64,000 nt of DNA from Helopsaltes ochotensis (Eukaryota > Chordata > Aves > Passeriformes > Locustellidae): positions 1,845,816-1,909,815 of the forward strand of contig VXBM01000058.1 in NCBI GenBank assembly GCA_013400155.1, in the 5' to 3' direction. The position numbers were made by a program, and so were the translations under genes. The notes under the pieces are model-generated. The model did not search any database. It was not told where the DNA came from and worked only from the letters and a program-made list of their open reading frames with translations. This document shows, one piece after another, positions 1 to 14,200 of the stretch (the first letter of the stretch is position 1; each line of letters starts with the position of its first letter).

Positions 1-3000
1 TGTGACCATGAGCATTAAGATGAGAATTCTTTCCACCAAATGAGAAACCAGTACAATTCTCCATCCTTGCTAACATGCATATTAGCAATGGGATCACAGT
101 GAAAATGGGAAACTGACCCTTACTACAGAATATGCTTTATTAAAATGTAACTTGCCTTTAATCTGGGACACAGCAATCTGCACCCAAATTTCTAATTCCT
201 TCCTCTCCATTTAGAAGGAGTTAAGCCTAGCCTTAAATATGGACCACACATAAATTTTATTTTTTATTGGCTTAGGACAACAAATGGTTCCAGCACTCTG
301 TCTCTCGCATTCTTCAATCCTTTCTGTTTCTGCCTGCTCATTTGGAAGTGCTGAGTTCCACCAAAGATATATCAATGCATTCCAGCGGCAAATTAACTTT
401 CCTCTCACTTAATTTAAGATACAGTAAATCATTCATTTTACTCAGAGAATTTATGCTTCTTTCCTTTAGATTTGATTAAAGACTTAGATCTGAGAAGAAA
501 TTTTAAGAACCTTTGTGTAAATACTAATTAAGAATCCTGGTTATTCAGCTATCAGGGTCTTGCCCGAGCTCTGGTTTGCAGCAGACAGGAATCTCAGTGT
601 TAGAATTCTTCTCCTAAAGATTTGAAAATGGTCGAGGCTTCTCCAGAACACCTAATTCTGGAAGGGTACATCACTTCTGCATTTGTGAGTCTAAAATTAG
701 AACAGTAGATTTCAGAGAGATATGTAAATTACTGATCCTGGGGGCTTTCCACCTTTTCAGATTACCTGAGTGTTCAAGTAGAATGAATAATCAACTTAGT
801 CACCATTTTTGAAAATTTAAGTTGTGCAGTACATAGGTAGTTGTAATAATAGTTTTTAATTTTTTGTACTTTTACTCCTAGAAGTTGTTAATTGCACTGT
901 CAGATTTCAAAAATAAAGAAATAAGCTTAGCATGAAATGCTCATCTTTCTCCCTGTAATATCTCTGAGTGCACTGCTGTCCTGCATTCTAATTCTAAAAT
1001 GAATTTGTTAAAAAGGGAAAAGAACACTGGGTAGACACATTTCATTAAATGTCCAATTATATTCATAGCTGGAGCTGTAGTGGTTCTTCCCTGATCTTTT
1101 AATAGAGACACTGCTCTCCCAATAATTATAATTGCTTGTTAAACTAACCTGATAGTGCAGTGCTAGCCTATAAAGAGCTATTTAAACTTGAGATTCAGGT
1201 AGCTCTTTCTAATTCTAGGCACCTAGTTTGTTAAAGCTAATTGAATTATAGAGGTTATTCCACTGTCCTCTAAGAGGAAAACTTTATCATTCACACAAAA
1301 TCTTGCAAAACAGTAATGCATCAACATCTTTAGCTGAGCTGCCATTTTAGTAATTTGCAACAAATGTCTTTAAGAACTGAAATCATGTGATAAACAACAG
1401 AAAACCCTTAAAATATGAGCCTTAGAATTGGTTTTGAATATTCCCTATTATCTCTGTGAAAGCTTTTCAGACTATGCTGCCATACAGTTCATTTTATTTC
1501 CTAAATGTTTTTAAGTACTCCTTCTCCCCATTAATTTCAAAACAGTTCAACAAATTCAATTTTCCAATCACTTTGGCAGATGCAAATCTGTATCATTCAG
1601 TAAATTCATCATTTTCTTAAAGAACTTCTTCAACCCACAATTCAAGGTGAAGCACTGACTTTCCTGTGTAGGCTGAATGAAGACCTATAGCCATAGTTCT
1701 ACTGAGCTACAGTTAAAAGAAAGTTCACAAATGACTTGTTCAAAAAAGACAAAGAAGCTACACTGAGTCAAATGAGGGATAAACTTTTCAACAGCTCAAA
1801 TTCTGTCTGGAAAGCTCTACAAAGGCCTTCCTTTCATGTGTGAGCACCTCCCGTACCTGAAAAAAAGAAAAAAAAGAGAAAACAGGAATTTGTTCAGAAG
1901 CTGATGTTGCCACAGGGAATGGTGAAATGAGCATCCTCTTTGAGGGAGGATGTGGTTTGCAGGTGGCAAAGAGGAGCTGGAGATCTGCCAGTGTGAGTAC
2001 CAGTATGGCATTCAAGTTAACTCCATCAACCTCCCAGCCAACTCAAAGTAACACATGCTGCATGCTAATAAACATCATATGGTTTTTCAGTCTGTGGTGG
2101 GAAGGGCCAAACCTACAATTTTTGAAAGTGGTTTTTGGGATTGAGACGATTTAATTAACAAGATTCAGTGTAAAGGCACTGCATGGAGTGAAAGAAAAAA
2201 ATTCAGAATCCCAGCAGTGTCAGAAGTTAAAGCTTGGGTTGGATGGGGGTGAAATGGCTCATCAACTTTTGTCAAGAGGAGATTCAGGATAATGGAAATG
2301 TCAGCAGAAGGCCCTGGAATGTTTAGGTGCTTCTTCTGCCATGTCTTCTGACAGCTGCTAACAGAGTAGTAGTGAAATGCAGGAAAAGGTTAAAACAGCT
2401 TGTCAGTAAGATGCTATTTGTATGAGGGTGTCTTGGTTTGTGTTGTTTCTTATAATTTCTTATTTCAATGCACAGCAGCCAGCAGATTACATAAAATTCC
2501 TAAAATAAGATTAAAAATTATGTAATTTTAGTGCGCTATTATATCTGTCAGCTTCACTTGGTGATGTCAGTAGAGGAGACAGAAGGAGATTTATGTCTAG
2601 AGAGGTTTGATTGTGTTTGTCAGTGAGTCTTTTCCCTTTTTGGATTTTAATTGTCTGATTACAATGTGTTGTCTAGTATGAATATTAACTAGGTACTTGG
2701 AAAGGTTTAAATATTTGCCAGGAGTGCTATCAATGGGGTCTAGTGTCACAAATGAGTGGTTTAGGTCGCTTAAAGTATCATCATCAAAGCTATTAGCAGA
2801 AGCGGGTTTAATAGAAATTTGCGAAAATGTAACTTAATGAAGTTTGACAGCATGGTTCACTCTATTACTTACTGCATAGATGAAGCATGCAAAGGAAATT
2901 TAGATTAGAATGTGTTTAGAATGATTTACAGAGACAGGGAACACAACTGGGTAAGGATGCAGAGGGATAGGGACACAAAGGTTGAGGATGCAATCAGGTG

Positions 3001-6000
3001 AGGGAGACCCTCCCATTGGGTCATGAGGTTCAGAATAGTCCCCCTTGCTTTCTGTGCTCCTGATGGAGCCCAAGGAGGCTGACCCCAAACTTAGCCTCCA
3101 ACTTGGTCAACAGCTTACATCAAAAGCATTCCGCAGCCTTTAATGGACGACTGAACCAACAGGATTTGCTGTCAGCACGGCAGTACTTTGAGATCTGAGA
3201 TGGCAATATTCAGGCCATGGCTGCTGTGGAGTATTGCAGTCAATTCACACCTGCACACACACAGACACAGGGAGGTACAGAGGTACCTGCTCAAATTCCC
3301 CTCACCTTCAGAGGGACACTTGGGACACTTTGCACTTCTCAGCAGACAAGGGGTGAGCCTCAATCATGGGGTCACATCTCAGGCCCTTCAGCAGATTTCG
3401 GGGTGGCCCTCGAGTACTGCAAAGGTGACAGCTGTGCTGTCCCCCTTGGGGAGATGCTGCCACAGCCCCCTGTGACCCCAGAAAGCTCCAAGGGCCTCAC
3501 TCAGCACCACTGCTTATGAGGTTGCAGGATGATTGGCATTAGTCATCACTCAAAGTCCATCAGCTGTAATCCAACACGGTCGGATTATTGGAATTTTTCA
3601 GAAGCGCAGTATTCTTTCATAAATCCAGAACAATAGTATTGTTCTCCTTGGGCTACAATTCAGGCAAGTAACGTTCCAAGGCTGCCCAGGGGTAACTGAT
3701 TATCTCCTGTCCCCTTCCTTGGTTAGGCAAGAGGAGTTCCTGATGCAGTGTTTCTGACAAGCTCAAGGGCAGTTTAGGGGCCATTAGTCAAGGCCTAAGG
3801 AGGATTCCTGAGGTCACAGAGCAGCCTGAGGGAGGAGGATGGGGGAATGCACCACCACACCCAGTTAGACTAGAAAGGGCGCAAAACAAGTATTCAAGAT
3901 GTAATCAACAAGTCTCCTTTACTAATCTCTCTAATTATACATTTTCTAGCTTTCATAGCTGCAATATATAGTCCAGGTGTACCAGGCAATGTACAGGAAA
4001 TTAAAGTAGATTCTTATTGTTGGAAGAAATATGTCAATGTAGATTGTAAATGGCAGATACAAAAAGCAAGGGAATGATAGTAGGAACATATCAGTCCTTC
4101 TGCAGGACCTCATCTGATAGCTATTAATCAGAGGAGGAAATCCTGGTCTGGCTTCTAAGGCAGCCTAAATTGAATTGTCTAGACTGGGGTGAACAGAGGG
4201 GTTTTTTATCGACTGAGATCTTGCCCCACAAGTTTGAAAACTCAGATTCAATTTTATAACATGTCAGAAAGCCTTATTTTTTTTTCTGAAAGAATATTCT
4301 ACTGGCTGTATCTGCAGAAAATTAAGCTTGTTCAAGGTCATTAGCAGCTTGTTCAAAATGTAAAGAGGTTACAGTGACTGTACCTTTAGAGGCACACATT
4401 TAAGATGCTGTGTGACTATCTAGCCCCTAGCCATGGTCTGTAGCTGTAGAAATAAATTTTTGTAGAAAATTTTAGCAAATATCAAGAAACAGAAGCATCT
4501 TTGCTTTAGTTACCTGAGGGGAATGTGAATGTTCCAGATCAGAAACCATAATGTGTACAGCACAGGAACAGCACTCCAAATTCAGGCAAACAGGTTATGA
4601 CAGGGGAATAGAAACTACAGAGTGAGGTGATCATAAAGCTCAGGACACAGCCAGCTCATGGTTGCAGCAGTCCAGACTGAAATATCTTTGTGCAAGGTGC
4701 TCAGAAATTGCCTATTATATATAATTGGATAAAACTTTTTTTTTTTTCCTCCAACTAATAGCAATTCTAGGCAGCCCTCTAGGCCTTTCTCTTCAGGAAT
4801 TATCCTGGAGGAAGGAGACTATACAGAAGCTCAAACTTTATCCTGCTCAGCTATGGAAGGGTTTAGTATTAAATTCTTACAAACTTTATTTTTCACAGAC
4901 CCTTCTAATGGCAGTAAAAGGAATCCAGCAGCTGCTATAGAATTGGACTGTTCCAGAACACATGCCCTGTGTTTTTCTAATAACTTTAATACACTGAGGC
5001 ACGTCAGTCCAGGTAGAAAACTCAGCTTTCTGAAATAAGCCTATTTAGGTCAATGTGTCAAAGAAATTAAATTATTTTCAGTTCCATTTATTTTTGTTGA
5101 AGACCTGTTACATACCAAAAAATTTTTGAATTGTTGAAATAGAGGTATGTGTTTATTTGAATCTGAGATTCTACTGGAATGGAATTTTTTTTACTTATTT
5201 TAAAAAAAGTATGAATGCTGAAAACTATTTTAATTTCACTGTTCAGCTGAGGACAAACACAGCTGTATGGAAATTTAGTGTGGTGGTTCCCACAGCAACT
5301 GTAGTCTCACCATAGAACACACAACAATATTCTTAATTTTCTTCTAAAACTGAAAATCTACCATTGTCTGAAAAAATAAATCTGAGTAATTTCACATGCA
5401 CAGTGAGAGATATACTTCAGAAGAAACAGCACTATTGAATTTTGAGCTTCAGTAGCCTGAAGTAGCCCTTCATTTCTCATCTGTAATTTCCCATTAAGAC
5501 AGGTTTTTTGTACCAATGTATTTCTATAGAACATGACAACAATTCCTTTTACAGGCACTTATTTTTGTAGTATTTCAAATGTGAAGATCAAAGTGATTAA
5601 TGGATTCCATTTCACCGTACAAGTACTAAGAGAATACTTCCTCGATGACTTCTGTAATCAGGTTTAATTAAAATAATTTTTTGCACTTCAGAAAATGAGA
5701 TTCAGATATTTATTTGAATGTAACTATAGTCATTTAATTAAATCATTAGCAATCATAGAGATGACATTATTAGTTCAAGCTCACTTAGCGTGTGTTTTAG
5801 CTTGAGGCAAAGCCATGGGCTGAAATCAAGACAGGCAAGTAATTTTTTTTCCATTTCATTAACATAAAACCTTTTGAATATAGTGTATTATTATTGTAGT
5901 CTGAGTCAGAGCAAGCTCTATCAAATTTCACCAAGAAATCCAATGTGCTGGGCCTTAGAGCTTCCTGAAAGAGAGAGCTCCTGATGGCACAGCTTGTAGT

Positions 6001-9000
6001 TTAAGTAGACAATAGAAATAAAGTATATAAAGGAGAACAGGCAGCTGCAGCTACCAAACCTGGTCACAGCATAGCTTCAGATGATCAGGTATTACGTGGG
6101 AGCTGATTTGCCCTCCACCAATTCCACAGGAGTTGGGAACCCTCCCTGTTACTTGTAAATCAACAGTTTTACAGCCATTTGTTGTTCCTCTGCCTGTATT
6201 TTGTTAAACTCAACTGTTTGGCATTATTACTAAAGTGATAAACTTGAGAGTGAGCATCTGTAAGTATAAAATTGTTCCTTTGTCATCTTCCCTTTATTCT
6301 GTGTCCTTATGCTACTGAAATACTCACTGGATTCTTCTGGTATTTCCCTTGGTTTTGGTGCAAGGAGACATAAAAAACCTGGAGGTGAATTGGATGCAAA
6401 TGTTACTTCTAATGAGGAGAAGAAGCCTTATTTCCATTAAATGAGCATAAGAGAAAAGAAGAAGAAGATCTTTTAGTGAAAGACACTTTAAAGAGACAAA
6501 ATTGTCTCCAGCAGGGCTTTTCAGGACTATTGTACAGACACTGCTGCCTCACGGTGTCTCAGCTCAGAGCCCCAACCCCAACCAAGGCCACGTGTTCCTG
6601 CTGGGCAGTCAAAATCTACCAAACAAATGGTTATTGGGGAATAGAAGAGCTCCTAGAGGAGATGCAATTTTTGTATTGCCACAGTCCAGTCCTAATTAGG
6701 GTTACAAAATGTGCTGTCTTTGAGGTGGGCAAGCAGACAAAGACATCTGAGAGACAGGGATGGGAGCCAGAAGCCAAACTGCAAAGTATTAGTGGGCTAG
6801 TGTGGGAATTACACTAAGAGGGTTTTCCTAAAAGCTGGGAAGACCCATAGGGAGAAGTGGGATACTTGACTGTGGAGATCTTGGACATGAGTGTAATACA
6901 CTGACAGTTTCAGTTCTCTCATTTGCAATTTATGAATAGATGAAAAGAGCAACTAAAAACAAAATAAAAATGCAATTGGCTTTTTTTTCAGTCTTCATTA
7001 GCATTCTTTTCTTGAACAGATGGGCCCTCACTAGATATTCTTATGTTAAGTTTTGTTCTGTTCTGGGCAATATTATGTTATTTGAATTATTTAATAAACT
7101 TAAATTTACAGAGACAGTATCTGAATTGAACAAAAGGCTTAGACCTTGGAGAAAAACATCTTCTTCCTGTCAGCTTAAAAATCACCTGAAATTTATGTTG
7201 TTTCTGATACCAAGGACAACTCTGGAAAAATCTTCACTGTAGGTTACAGACCACATCTGTTTTGAGATCATCACCCCTATTTCCTTATCAATTTAAAATT
7301 CAGGTCATGTTTTCAAGGTGGTTGCTGAGATTTAGACTTGGAACATGTCTGCAAACTCTACACTGTCTTTACTGTCTTCAGGTGCATTACTGCTGCTTTT
7401 TATATTTTGCTGTTTGATACGTAAGAAGGAAGAAAACTCAAGGATTGAGATAAATAAGCAGTAAATTTAAAGTCTCCTTTTCTATGCTGCATCCTTTTGT
7501 TTGGTCTGATTATAGCTATTCACATTTACATGATATGATGGAAAATTGTTTGTTTTGTCATACCAGGTCTAACTTTGAAATAAATAGTTAGAAATCTGAA
7601 AAATTCTGGGAAATAAAAACTACATTTGTTAAATTTGGCAAATATTTTCTTTAAGGAAAGGAAATGGAAATGCTAAAATATTAGCCTTAATTTTTCATTC
7701 TGGAGCTGACAAAAGATTTGTTTTTAACATTTGAGATGTCACTGAATGTGTGATTTAAGTAATATCAGTAGGTAAATGAGGCTCTTAATTTATAAGTAAA
7801 ACATTTCATTTTGAGTCAAATTAACTGTTTTAACTTCATTTTATTGGAATCCAAAATCATGTTGACAACTAAAATGTTTAACATTGAATCAAATTTCTTT
7901 CAGAGGTTTTTGTCTTTCAGCTGTCAAGGCAAAAAGTAATTTTCTCCGAGAGATCAGGGAGATGTAATAACCATAGACTTCCTGCTATTGGGAAGGCAGG
8001 ATGAGAAATAAAAAATGTGCCCATACCTGGGTACCATCTGTGTGTGTATCACGAAGCTATTTGTGGTTGAAAGACTTCAGCATCTTCTTTTGCTTTGTTT
8101 TGCTTAAAGGCATTTCTGATTTATTTCAGTGTTCCAGAGTCCAAACAGTGTAATGTAATATTTAAATCCCTCTTCTACTTCTCTTCAAGCTTGATTTGAA
8201 ATATGTATTTGAAGGGAGGCCTTAGACTTGAAAGAGGGAAACAACAACAGGGAATCCAAGGTGTCCCTTGGCTATCCAAAGACTGGGTCTTTGGGATCTT
8301 TGAACTGTCAGGTTCTTGAGGGAGAACACCTCACTCCGGGGGAGCTCAGTGTGCAGTGATTTAGATTAAACTGATCCTGCCTGGGACAGAGAAGGGATTT
8401 GGTGCCAGACAAAGCAGCATCTGTTGATCTTTTTGAACCTAGAGAGAGCCTGCTGCAATAAGTTCTAGTTCAGCATTCTGTAAATGCACACAAAGCTGCA
8501 TGTACATGGAGGGAGTGTAGCTTAACTCGTTGCCAGTTTTTTTTCTTTTTCTCTACACACAAAACAATTCTGCTCACAGGAATGCAGGCAAAGGGAAGAG
8601 AGCCCTTGGTTTGGCTCAGGAAGCTTGAACTCCAGCAGCAGAAACTTGTCCCATGTGTAAGGCAGAGCTCTTGCGTGTCTCAGGATGCACTTTACCAGTT
8701 CTGAAAGCAGCTCCAGTGATTACTGTGCTCTGCACTTGGCACATTTCAACGTGGGCATCCTAAGGCAGGTATTGCTATTAGTGGGAGCAAACTGCCAGGC
8801 TGAATGGAGTGAACTGCTGGAAGCACAAATGGTTCTGGGAGCTAAGAGGGAAATGTGGTCCACTGGTTTTCACTCCTTTCTTCCTACCTGGTATTTCAAT
8901 GCCAAATATCTGGCTCATGTTTCTGGAACCTCCCTTCTGACCTGCACTGTTGTGAATCTGACTCTCCTCTTCCCTTTTTTCTGCCTGCCAACAAGTAGGA

Positions 9001-11159
9001 TTTCGTCTGGAACCACTGCCCTGTGTCTCTCTGAGAGGCCTGTGGCCAGCACAGACAAAGCTGTCTTCCTTCAAACATTAATTTCATACATTTAAAACAT
9101 CAATGAGGGCAAGTTTCTCAAGGATGTATGTAGGTACTGAGGAGCCTTTGAGGAATTACCATTGCCTCTACTGCCCACAAATTTGTTCTCAGCATGATGC
9201 TATGGGAGGGCTGTTTTAATTCTGGATGAAAGGTCTTTTCTGCTGGAAATCTGGAATTGGCTGCCAATAAATAAGACAGAAATCAGGAATTCCCAGACTG
9301 TTTCTACCATATTACAAATCTGGCCCCTTCAGCTCTATTCTTGGCATATTTCCTTACCATAAAAAGTGTGTGAACATCTTGTCATACTCACTAAACCAGG
9401 ACTTTGAGAAACATACTGGAATATTCAAGGGAAACAATGTAATCTGAAAATATGAACATCTTCAACAAAGCATTTATTTTTGAAAGAGATGGGATTTTTT
9501 TTCATCTCTCATAGTCAATTTATTAATATTTTTATTTTTTGCCCTTTGTAATGAAAGGGAGTGGGTTTTCTTAGCTTTACATTGTATTCAAATTACTCTG
9601 TGGATTGGAGACAATTCTATTCTTAGTTTGAAATGTTGTGTAGGGAGCATTCACAATGAAATTATGTTAATAAGTATAGCTTTGTTAAAGACTTATATAG
9701 AATAAAAGAGAAGCTAGCTGATCCTTTTCTGTCTACTTGAAGTCCAGAAAAATAATGCATATACTGCTATGGTAACCAGAACTGAGTATTGTACCAAGAC
9801 TAAATTTATACTGCTCCTCTTGTTTCTTTAACTTGTTTATCGCTATTGAGTTTCAAGAATGTAAATCTTTCAGATGAGGACCTCAGAGCCAGGCTAATCC
9901 TTTGATTAAAAAAAATTAAATACTGTCAAAATTTTTTGTGGACATGAAACTGACTCCTTTGACATGTTTTTTGAAATGAATTTTTCTGCCTTGGTTTTCC
10001 TGCTCACAACTCTCTCTTTCTTTGTAGTCCTCTTTGGCTCAGAGAATATTTATTTATCTACCCAAAATGAAACAGTTCCAGCAGGAGAGAGGCAGACTGT
10101 GTAAGACTCTACTGTCAATATTATAGCTTCCTTTTACAAAAATACAATGAAGTTAAAATTCTGGTAACCAGATGTGCTTGACCATGACTCAAAGAGTCTG
10201 ATATTTCCCTCCCGAATGCATTTTCTGTCCCTGCCAGCTTTCACTGCTAAAAACCTTCCACAGAGGAGAGGAGTTTTTGCTCCTGTTCCTGTATGAAAAT
10301 GAACTATTTAATCTGACCTTGAACTTAATCGTGTTATGCTGCCAAATACCACACCATGGATACAAGAACCTCTATATGGTAAGGGAAATTGTGTGAATTC
10401 ATGTTCAGATCACTGACACAAATAGAAAAGGATATGAACCTTTATTTCCTATGTTCCTCCCCACTAGGATATTATTTCAAGGTGAAATTTCTAATTTTGG
10501 AGAGCTTGCATTTTCCAGGGGAAAAAAGTTCAATCAGAAACAGAAATTACACATTAGTTTTTGCAGCAGTTGGGATAAAAGGCTTAATGAAAGTATTTTC
10601 TGGGTTTAAAGAAGAGTGGTTAGATATTTCCCTCAAGATATATTTACTTGCTAGCTTACTTCTGTGGGTGGAAACTTTTCCTTACTGGTACTTTCCGGAC
10701 AACCACTATTCTAAACCTCTTTGGACAAGAGTATATACCTTTTGCTATAGAAGCTAAGGAAGCTTCCAAAGAGGTATGTTATTTTGGAGGGATTTTATAT
10801 TCTCTACTCTGGCTGTCCAGGCTCTTTTCCAATTCCTGTTATGCACAATTGAAATAACTCCAAGTGGAGGACAGTAATACTTCTACCGTCTAAATGTAGC
10901 TGCCTTATTTAAAGGGTTTGTTCCTCATGTTCCCCAGGTTGCCTCAGTATTTAATAAGCGCTGAGTGTCTCCTGGCCAGTGCTGTCCTCTGCTAAATCCA
11001 TAACTAGAAAACAAAGGTATTAAATTCAGTTTCTCCACTTCCTTACACAAGGCTCCAACTTGAACAACTGAGGTTGGCCTGTGCAAATATGCTGCAGTTA
11101 TGGGCCTCCTGTTGCTCCACAGAACAGCCCCCATTCAGTCCCAGAACAGGCAGGAGGGG

Positions 11160-11290
11160 AATTCACCCCCTGACCATTTTGGTGGCCCTCCACAGAGTTC
11201 ACTTCATCTCAGCAGTGTCTTCAGTTTGCTGTGCTGGCACCCCAAAGAGGCACCAGCTGCACGTATCGAGTGTAGCTAATGGTGGTGCGT
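11160..11290 (-). mobile_element. Possible degraded CR1 LINE fragment
   Basis: The stretch beginning 'ccattttggtggccctcc' and continuing through 'gctgtgctggcacccca' resembles, at low identity, the part of avian CR1 elements that in this orientation usually reads as a 'gatcatcttggtggccct' type motif followed by a 'ctgtgctggggacccca' type motif. The element would then lie on the minus strand. The flanks do not extend the similarity convincingly, so this is either an old scrap or chance. A 164-codon frame runs across it on the + strand, which I regard as noncoding. Confidence 0.35.
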
Positions 11291-14200
11291 GTGCCCTGCG
11301 TGCCACAGCACAAATGTGCACTAATATTGTCATTTGGGCATTGGGAACCCGGGCCTGGATCTGGCAGCTGCTCCCTGGGGTGGCTGGAAGAGGGGCAGCC
11401 ACCAGCTCTGCCTTCATTCCTTTTGTGTGCTCTGGTCCCAGGCTCCGTCAGGAGAGGACAGTACTGGCAGTGGACAGCTATAATTCATCTGCTTCTTGGA
11501 GGAACTTGAACCTTTCTGTATTTGCCCTCCTTTCAGGCAAGTGTCAGTGCTGTAACACTGCTCTGTAATCTCTGGAATAACACAGTATATGGCTTCTCTG
11601 GACACCATTTTTTTTATTAGGACGGGGATGCACCAAGGTTACTATACAGGATGTTATCCAGAGTCTCCATAGTTGGACAGTACAGAACCTGAGTCACTAA
11701 GCGTTAAATATTTCCCCTCCAGCTGGAATAACTGGCTACTGGCTTGATTGGTAGCACCACAGCAGAGAAATGGTGGGTTTGGTGTAGGATATGATGCAGA
11801 TAAAGAAGAAATTGTGAAAAGGAAGATGCTGTTGTCAGTACCAGATGGTTAAGTCTATTTTTTCAGATAGCCTGCCGGTTAGCTAAAAATAGAGAGAGAA
11901 GTGGAAGTTTTATCACCTGAAATTTCTTTGTATAGAGAAGCATCCTTTGACCTGTTGCACAGGGCCAATCCTGGCAATGGCATTGCTTTCAGTTGGCAAG
12001 AAATCTCTGTTACTCATTGAAGTGTGATACTTTGGAAAGGGAGTAACTCCATACCTTTAGAGGAAGGGTAACATTCTCCGAGTATTCCTGTTGTGGAATA
12101 CAAATGAAGGTTTACAGCTGGTCATTCAGTAAAGCTTATTAGAGTGAGCTTCATTAGCTCTTTTGTATGATTTTGCTAAAGGCTAAGCAGCGTTCTTTAT
12201 GTCTTTGTTACTTTTTGCGCATGCTTGTACATAGGCTAAATATAGGAACCTAGAGAGATGGAATTGGTTACAGAAGACACAGCTGTGGAGTTATTATTTA
12301 CAATCAAATTAGAGAAAAAGAACAATTGAAGGGAACAGAGACCCCACTAATAACTGCTGGGAGCCTTGATTGAAGTACTCTTTTATTCTTATATCCAAAC
12401 GTATCATCGAGCGACAATTCTGTATGGTGGTTTTATTATTGGAGTACTAGATTGTGTTGTTTTTTCTTTGCCAAAATTTACTTTTTGTACAACTACTGTA
12501 TCATATTAATCTGTTGCTTTGATTTTTCTTATTTTCTTTCTCCCATAAATTGCTGGGCTTTGCTGTAGTATTCTATGGAGAAAAGCATCTAAAGGCAGCA
12601 TTCTCCTTCCTGAAACCAAACCAAACTGAAGAGCTGGTTACCACAGAAATGAAACTTCCATTTCCCAAATCAGTGTCCATCATGTCACTGGCTGACGATG
12701 AGGCTCCAAGACTAACACTGGCATCCTAAGAAAACACAAGCTCTGCCTGTATGGTAATTTGAAGCCCACCTTCTCAAGGTTCAAGTCTGTTCAGCAAAAT
12801 TCTCCCACATGTCTCCCAAGACATTGCTGTGTTGGCTTCAGGCACATTTTGTGACAGCAGAGTCCTGTGGTGCTCCTGCCCTTCCAACACCCTCGTCCCA
12901 GGTTGTACTTAACGCTCTGCTGCAACCTACTGATGCTCCGAGGAACTACAGATTGGGCAATCCCTCCTCAGCCCCACTCAAGCAGAAGGTTTAAAATAAT
13001 TTAAACAGTCCATTTTCAGCGCTCGTGGCATCATTGTTTGGAGGGGAATGCTCTCTTATTTTGGCGTTTCTATATTGGAAAGTTTCCTGTAATGCAAACT
13101 TAAAATGAGTTACTGTCAAGTTTGATGAGCACAGCAGGATGAACAGATTGTAGAGTCACTAACATGAGGAATTGTTTCCTTCTCACTCTTACATTCTTTC
13201 TAGAACGTCATTAATTTGTCTGAATTTATGCAGAAGTATTAATGAAATCGGCTTTGATAACAGTTAGTAAGCACTCACTGTGCAGGAGCAACTTGCTCTA
13301 TTAGGCTACTGAGAATGATAATATGTATAGAAGGTAGCAGAGTTTTTCTCTAAGGTGCCTCAATATCAAGGTGGTGGGATTTTTCCTTGCTCTGGCATGA
13401 CAATTACTATGTGCCCTGTTAGTGCTTTGTCTTCATAAGCTGTGCAAAGATAATCTGGAATTCTCAAAGGCACACAGTAGCTGCTAAGTCTTGCTTAGTT
13501 TAGTAGAAATGGGGAGCCCAGCACTGAGCTGGTGTGAGAGACAAGAAGACAATTTTGTTGGTTGTACTGCTGAAATGTTGGTTGCTTTAAGAATACACTG
13601 GTGTTAGGGTAAGACTAATAAGCTGGATGTCTGGCCAAGATCTACCACAGATGATAGGTAGATGAGGGAATATCCAAATTCAAATTTTACTATCTGTGCT
13701 GATAGATGGTGAGGGGAGATAGAGGTTATGATTATAAGAAAAATGTGTGGAAAGAAGGGTGACTTAATAAGTGGAAAAGGTAACTATGGACACCATGGTA
13801 GCTGTACTTATGGTGTGCTTTGGAATGACCAGAGCAGCAGTGCCTTGTGTCTTTCTTTGCAAATCAGGAGTCCTTCCTGAACCAGGGCTCTCCCAAGGGG
13901 AGAGAGAAGCAGTTGATGAGGACAGGTCTGGAGCAGGGGTTGTTAACAGCTTGTGGGTTATGGCCATGCTCAGAAGGACCTTGGGGTCACACCTGGCACA
14001 CTGGGAGAAGCAGGGTCTGGCAGGATGCAGTGACTCACGGACAGTGTTCCTGCAAATCTCATGGCATGCCAGTCTGCATCACCAAGCTGGCCACCTCCTT
14101 GCTGCTGCAGGGTGATCACAAGTTCTGAGGAACAGCCTAGAACACCAGTTACTGTTCAAAATTAAATCAGTGTTAGTCAAGGAACCAGGGGAGGCTCACA

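Noticed and set aside
11074..11568. 164-codon + strand frame
   Set aside because: It overlaps a possible CR1 scrap read from the other strand, has no recognisable domain, and is shadowed by minus-strand frames.
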